A stretch of 8,359 bases of DNA from Anaerolineales bacterium (GTDB taxonomy: Bacteria > Chloroflexota > Anaerolineae > Anaerolineales > Villigracilaceae), in contig JAEURF010000063.1 of assembly GCA_016789205.1 (NCBI GenBank), positions 1 through 8,359 on the forward strand, in the 5' to 3' direction. This document shows, in pieces, positions 4,652-8,359 of this stretch. The number at the start of each line of letters is the position of its first letter. Positions within the stretch are counted from its first letter, which is position 1. The notes under the pieces are model-generated. The model made no database searches. It worked only from the letters and a program-made list of their open reading frames with translations, and was not told the origin of the DNA. A program made the position numbers and the translations under genes.

Positions 4652-6055
4652 ATGCAAAAATCAAATCATTTCTTAACTATTATCTTAGTATTTTTACCCA
4701 CAAGTATTGCCCTAAGTATTTATGGATATATAGGCACATTCAATCGCCTTCTCGGCGATAGTTTATGTTCATTTTATTATGCCGACAGACTAGGTTTATT
4801 TCGTTCAATATGGTATTGGCGCATTACTTGGAGTGGGCGATATTCTGCCTACGCTTTTGATTGGCTAACGACAATTTTTTTTGACGAATATAACATCATC
4901 TGGTTTACGCCTCTGATACTAACCTTTTGGCTGGTGATAAATACCTTGGGCATTTATTTGCTATTCAAACAACTTGATAAAAATAATGTTTGGATATCTA
5001 TCCTGCTGGGCGTTTTATCAGTATTTGCTATTCTTGTTTTAACACCCACCATTGAACAATCTTTCTTTTGGATTGATGGCTTCCGGGCTTATACACTTCC
5101 AAGTATTGTTTTAGGAATGTATTTTGTATTGAATTTAGTTTTTCATAAAAAAATAAAAACTAAATTCATAGCTTTTGTTTTGGCATTTTTACTTTTCTTT
5201 GCCAGTGGTGGTTTGAGTGAGACATTCGCAGTATTTCAGTTGTGCCTGATTGTATTTTGGATTGGATATTATTGGTTAAGCGAATTGCCAAAAGAATTTG
5301 ATAAAAATCTATTTATCTTCTTAATCGGCAGTGGGCTTGGAAGCCTACTTGCTATGATTGTTGTAGCAACCGCTTATGGAAATAGTGTTCGGCAAAGTTT
5401 CTTTCCACCTTCACCAAGTTTGATAGAAATTCTTAGCATTTCATTTAATGCTTACTTAAATTTTTGGTCAGGAATTGTTTTGAATCCCGCAAAAATTAGT
5501 ATCTTAATTGGTGTTGTTTTATTTTGCGTTTGGGTGGGTAGTCTTTATAAAACCGAAATAGTGAATGCAAAAAGAAAAATTATTCTGCAAATCCTTGGGG
5601 CTTTCCTCCTATCTTTCATTTGTTTTCCACCAGGTGTGTATGGATATAGTGAACCGCCGCCTGATAGAGTTTTATCAATTGCAGTATTTATTATCGTAGT
5701 ACTTTTAATGTCTGCGAGTGTTCAGGTAGGAAACTTATTGTCTGAGAAATTTACAATAAATAGAATCCAAAGCCATGTTGTTCTTTGGGCATCTATTCTG
5801 TTAATCTTTTTCGCATCATGGACAGATGCGAACGAAATGTATAAAAGCAAAGATATTTATATCGAGTATGCTCAAAAATGGGATGCCACTGACTCACTTA
5901 TTAAGCAGGCTAAACTAGATGGAAAAGATGTGGTTGAAATACCCGCTGACCCAAGTTGGGCTGGGATGGATTTACCAAATCAAAACCCAAACCATTGGGT
6001 GAATGAATGTTACTCATATTTTTATGGCATTCAAGTGTTTGGTCCGCCGAGGTAA
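4652..6055 (+). CDS. Multipass membrane protein, DUF6056-like (possible GT-C-type glycosyltransferase)
   Basis: 467 residues with about ten or eleven hydrophobic segments (for example about 7-27, 82-103, 110-130, 174-210, 221-244, 322-336 and 375-393). The first external loop reads G-D-S-L-C-S (35-40) and then W-x-W-R-I-T-W-S-G-R-Y-S (55-65). This resembles the DUF6056 signature, where an acidic 'DD-x-C' motif precedes 'W-x-x-W-S-G-R'. The hydrophilic C-terminus (about 400-467), with a Q-K-W-D-A-x-D start and a late N-H-W-V-N-E-C-x-x-x-F-Y-G, also fits. Proteins of this shape are suspected GT-C-fold transferases using lipid-linked sugars for cell-surface glycans, but the acceptor and donor are unknown and the second acidic residue here is Ser. 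It starts without a clear ribosome site, stands alone, diverges from uvrB and ends at a strong terminator. Confidence 0.78.
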   Translation: MQKSNHFLTIILVFLPTSIALSIYGYIGTFNRLLGDSLCSFYYADRLGLFRSIWYWRITWSGRYSAYAFDWLTTIFFDEYNIIWFTPLILTFWLVINTLGIYLLFKQLDKNNVWISILLGVLSVFAILVLTPTIEQSFFWIDGFRAYTLPSIVLGMYFVLNLVFHKKIKTKFIAFVLAFLLFFASGGLSETFAVFQLCLIVFWIGYYWLSELPKEFDKNLFIFLIGSGLGSLLAMIVVATAYGNSVRQSFFPPSPSLIEILSISFNAYLNFWSGIVLNPAKISILIGVVLFCVWVGSLYKTEIVNAKRKIILQILGAFLLSFICFPPGVYGYSEPPPDRVLSIAVFIIVVLLMSASVQVGNLLSEKFTINRIQSHVVLWASILLIFFASWTDANEMYKSKDIYIEYAQKWDATDSLIKQAKLDGKDVVEIPADPSWAGMDLPNQNPNHWVNECYSYFYGIQVFGPPR

Positions 6056-6117
6056 ATTTTCAAGACAAATAAAATGTATCTATAAATAGAAGCAACTTTC
6101 CCCTTAAGAAAGAAGCG

Positions 6118-6149
6118 AGAGAGCCACATGATATGTGACTCTCTTTTTT
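6118..6149. terminator. Intrinsic terminator after the DUF6056-like gene, probably bidirectional
   Basis: AGAGAG and CACAT (6118-6129) pair with ATGTG and CTCTCT (6133-6144) around a GAT loop, with a single C/A mismatch, and the stem runs into a T-tract on the plus strand (to 6149). It lies 62 nt past the stop of the plus-strand gene. The convergent lipoprotein gene stops 8 bp beyond it. On that strand the stem is preceded by A's and followed by a pyrimidine-rich stretch, so it may end both transcripts, more weakly on the minus strand. Confidence 0.85.
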
Positions 6150-6157
6150 CATCAAAC

Positions 6158-6700
6158 TTATGGTAATGGATTTGCAGGGAAAGAACCGGGCGGAGCATAC
6201 CAATCTTGTGGGTTAACTCCGTTGGTCACTTGTCCGCTTGTTACTGCTACAGATACCAAACTGTTGTCTGTGCATTCGACTGAAAGCCCGCATAGAACAG
6301 CTTGTGAATATCCAGCGGATAATGTGCCATCTTGCAGATAAGCGACAACGTAATAATTGCCAGGTGGCAAGTTATCAATTTGATAGGTGCTTTGATTTTC
6401 ATTTGTAACAACATAATAATATGCAGAACTATTGGCATCAAATGCAACAACGGTTTGGGATGGAATAAAGTTAGAAGGATAACTTAATTGACCAGCGATA
6501 CTTCCTGTGGCAGTGGGTTCAACAATCACTGCGCTCTGCGGCGTAGAAGTTGGTTGAGCATCTTGAATAGCTTGTAATGTTAATGCTTGAAATGTGGCTT
6601 GCACAATAACTTCCACATCTTGCGTGGGTTCTGCTGGCGCGGGCGAACATGCGGCAACTAATAATGTAACGAACAATAATACAAATAAAATTTTCTTCAT
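6158..6700 (-). CDS. Putative lipoprotein with a carboxypeptidase-regulatory-like (transthyretin-type) domain
   Basis: 180 residues. The signal peptide is KK + hydrophobic core + L-V-A-A-C, a lipobox with Cys18 as the lipidated residue, so the mature protein is anchored on the outer face of the cytoplasmic membrane (or an outer membrane, if one exists). A Pro/Thr/Ser linker (about 19-65) contains a short hydrophobic helix (28-46). A beta-sandwich follows (about 66-125: G-S-I-A-G-Q-L, then Y-Q-I-D-N-L-P-P-G-N-Y-Y-V-V-A-Y), the pattern of carboxypeptidase-regulatory/SpaA-like domains. Cys137 and Cys143 may pair, and the tail has an N-P-Q-D-W-Y-A-P-P motif. No enzyme motif is seen; an adhesion or structural role is a guess. 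The ATG is 1 nt after the mfd stop, so the two are co-transcribed and probably translationally coupled. Confidence 0.85.
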   Translation of the reverse strand: MKKILFVLLFVTLLVAACSPAPAEPTQDVEVIVQATFQALTLQAIQDAQPTSTPQSAVIVEPTATGSIAGQLSYPSNFIPSQTVVAFDANSSAYYYVVTNENQSTYQIDNLPPGNYYVVAYLQDGTLSAGYSQAVLCGLSVECTDNSLVSVAVTSGQVTNGVNPQDWYAPPGSFPANPLP

Positions 6701-6701
6701 C

Positions 6702-8359
6702 TTATTCTCCTTTTATAGTTTGTATCACATTCTCGTAATTTCGGGTTTGAGGTTTATCAGCCAATTGTGCTAATACATCTAACAATTTGATTGTCCAAAC
6801 TTCATCTTTAGAGATTGTCACCCAATACGCGGATTTCCCACCTCGAACTCCATTTGGCAAATCAGGCAATCGCTTCATCTCTGACGTTTCACTTGCTTGC
6901 TGATACTTCAACAGAATCTGCCCCGACTCCCAGTTGACCGAAGTGAGTCCAATTTTTTCAGCACGCAGTTTCACGCGCATTTGATATAAAAGATTTTGCA
7001 ACATTTCAGGCATTGCACCAAAGCGGTCTCTAAATTCTGAGCCTAAAGCATCTAATTCAGTTTCATCGCGCAGGTCTGCCATACGACGATAGAGGCGTAA
7101 TCTCAAATCTGCATCGGAAATATAAGTTGCGGGAATCCCAACTGCTAAAGGCAACTCAACATTGACAGGCATCGAAAGTGGCAAGTTGAAGGTGGAGAGT
7201 GCGGAATCTAATTTTCCACTTTCTACTTTCAATACATCGGTTGCAATTCTTCTTAATCTTCGTACGGCATCGGCTAACATTCTTGTATAAAGATGAAAGC
7301 CGACAGATTGAATGTATCCATGCTGACGTGTGCCGAGCAATTCACCTGCCCCACGAATTTCTAAATCTCGCATGGCAATCGAATAACCTGCACCGAGTTG
7401 TGTGTTTTCTGCAATTACTTCCAAGCGTTGTTGACCATCTTGTGTAGGCGACATTTTATTATGGCGGAAAAAATATGCATACGCACGCATCGCTCCACGA
7501 CCTACACGTCCGCGTAATTGATACAGTTGCGCCAAGCCAAATGTATCGGCTCTATCAACAATTAATGTATTTGCATTGGGAATATCTAAACCTGATTCGA
7601 TAATTGTGGTTGAAAGCAAAATATCAATTTCACCCATGTTGAATCGGTGCATGACATTCGAAAGTTGATTTTCATTCATTTGTCCGTGACCAATATCAAC
7701 GCTCGCTTCTGGCACAAGTTTTTCGAGATGCGCTTTCATAGCTTCAATCGTTTGTACACGATTGTGGACGAAGAAGATTTGTCCGCCACGTTCTAATTCG
7801 CGCAAAATTGCTTGACGAACCAAGCGTGGAGAATATGGACCAACATGTGTGATGATTGGCAATCTTTCTTCTGGCGGCGTGTTGAGATTTGAAATATCTC
7901 TTACACCAGTTAATGCCATGTATAAAGTTCTTGGAATTGGTGTAGCAGTTAAAGTTAGCACATCAACTTCAGTGCGTAATTTTTTCAGATGCTCTTTATG
8001 AGTCACACCGAAGCGTTGTTCTTCATCAATCACAACTAAACCTAAATCTTTGAAACTAACGTCGGATGAAATCAAACGATGCGTGCCGATGATGATATCC
8101 ACTTCGCCAATTGCAAGCTTATGCAAAATTTCAGTCTGTTCCTTTGGCGTACGAAAACGTGAAAGCATTTCTACTTTGACAGGGAATGCCGCAAGGCGTT
8201 GAGAAAATGTTTCAAAATGTTGTTGTGCTAAAACAGTTGTAGGCACAAGCACAGCCACTTGCTTACCACTCATCACTGCTTTGAATGCGGCTCGCAATGC
8301 AACTTCTGTTTTTCCATAACCGACATCACCACATAACAAACGATCCATTGGGCGCGCAC
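6702..8359 (-). CDS. mfd: Transcription-repair coupling factor Mfd, C-terminal half (5' end outside window)
   Basis: The frame is open to the right edge; the visible 551 residues are roughly the C-terminal half of a protein usually near 1,150. Mfd removes RNA polymerase stalled at lesions and hands the site to UvrA/UvrB. Counting from Met at 8346-8348: Walker A GDVGYGKT (7-14), DEEQ (108-111), TATPIPR (134-140), F-F-V-H-N-R-V (192-198), S-T-T-I-I-E-S-G-L-D-I-P (246-257), Q-L-R-G-R-V-G-R (277-284) and the RecG-like TRG motif D-L-E-I-R-G-A-G-E-L-L-G (328-339). The C-terminal D7/TRCF domain, which autoinhibits UvrA binding, starts near 395. That Met is internal: upstream codons give A-R-P, completing the family's R-P-M-D-R-L-L-C-G-D. 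The polymerase-interacting and UvrB-homology parts are outside. A short linker (373-393) overlaps an inverted repeat. The stop is 1 nt from the lipoprotein start. Confidence 0.97.
   Translation of the reverse strand, partial: ARPMDRLLCGDVGYGKTEVALRAAFKAVMSGKQVAVLVPTTVLAQQHFETFSQRLAAFPVKVEMLSRFRTPKEQTEILHKLAIGEVDIIIGTHRLISSDVSFKDLGLVVIDEEQRFGVTHKEHLKKLRTEVDVLTLTATPIPRTLYMALTGVRDISNLNTPPEERLPIITHVGPYSPRLVRQAILRELERGGQIFFVHNRVQTIEAMKAHLEKLVPEASVDIGHGQMNENQLSNVMHRFNMGEIDILLSTTIIESGLDIPNANTLIVDRADTFGLAQLYQLRGRVGRGAMRAYAYFFRHNKMSPTQDGQQRLEVIAENTQLGAGYSIAMRDLEIRGAGELLGTRQHGYIQSVGFHLYTRMLADAVRRLRRIATDVLKVESGKLDSALSTFNLPLSMPVNVELPLAVGIPATYISDADLRLRLYRRMADLRDETELDALGSEFRDRFGAMPEMLQNLLYQMRVKLRAEKIGLTSVNWESGQILLKYQQASETSEMKRLPDLPNGVRGGKSAYWVTISKDEVWTIKLLDVLAQLADKPQTRNYENVIQTIKGE
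6707..6712 (-). promoter_or_regulatory. Ribosome binding site of the lipoprotein gene, inside the end of mfd
   Basis: AAGGAG on the minus strand lies 6 nt before the ATG at 6698-6700. The same bases encode part of the last Mfd residues (K-G-E, in frame aaa gga gaa taa), so a ribosome finishing mfd sits over the lipoprotein start. This supports coupled translation and fixes the start codon. Confidence 0.85.

Noticed and set aside
6702..8348. A complete 548-residue helicase starting at 8348.
   Set aside because: The Met is internal to R-P-M-D-R-L-L-C-G-D of Mfd and the frame stays open to the window edge, so the gene is truncated by the window rather than short.
1..8359. A new multi-gene system such as defence, toxin-antitoxin or secondary metabolism.
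   Set aside because: All sizeable genes are housekeeping or single envelope proteins. No nuclease-effector pair, toxin-antitoxin pair, reverse transcriptase or biosynthetic cluster is visible.

Overview
The window looks like ordinary chromosome from a moderately AT-rich bacterium of the Chloroflexota, most likely an Anaerolineae-type lineage. This is an inference from gene content: an FMN-type (type 2) isopentenyl-diphosphate isomerase, a DUF6056-like multipass membrane protein, small anchored or lipidated proteins with Pro/Thr/Ser linkers and beta-sandwich domains, and a Gram-positive-style LexA box. No rRNA, tRNA, CRISPR array, transposase or phage gene is visible, and every large reading frame is intact with the standard code.

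Layout from left to right. The 3' end of a probable succinyl-CoA ligase alpha subunit gene (sucD, 2-103, +) is followed at once by a nested palindromic repeat (103-239) and a perfect 26-bp palindrome (257-282), probably a bidirectional terminator. Acyl carrier protein (acpP, 301-537, -) and type 2 IPP isomerase (fni, 627-1655, +) diverge from a compact 89-bp spacer in which the two predicted promoters overlap. A small membrane-anchored Ig-like protein gene (1669-2073, +) follows fni after 13 bp. It converges on a small DUF4190-like membrane protein gene (2099-2368, -), which lies downstream of uvrB (2441-4480, -).

uvrB is bracketed by two 53-bp inverted-repeat elements that share nearly the same 14-bp arms and the same 25-nt loop length. 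Its upstream region holds a good promoter (CTGACA-N17-TAAAAT) whose start site is covered by a perfect GAAC-N4-GTTC LexA box, so uvrB is very probably an SOS gene. Divergent from uvrB is a DUF6056-like protein of about ten membrane segments (4652-6055, +), ended by a clear hairpin/T-tract terminator (6118-6149). That terminator also faces the 3' end of a lipoprotein gene (6158-6700, -), which sits 1 nt after the stop codon of mfd (6702 to the right edge, -, truncated at its 5' end).

Two nucleotide-excision-repair genes, uvrB (damage verification) and mfd (transcription-repair coupling), therefore lie on the same strand within about 2.2 kb of each other, separated by envelope-protein genes. 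The rest is central metabolism (TCA cycle, fatty acid carrier, isoprenoid precursors). I do not see a new multi-gene defence or biosynthetic system. The most interesting signals are non-coding: the SOS operator, the paired elements around uvrB, the nested palindrome after sucD, and the overlapping divergent promoter of acpP and fni.
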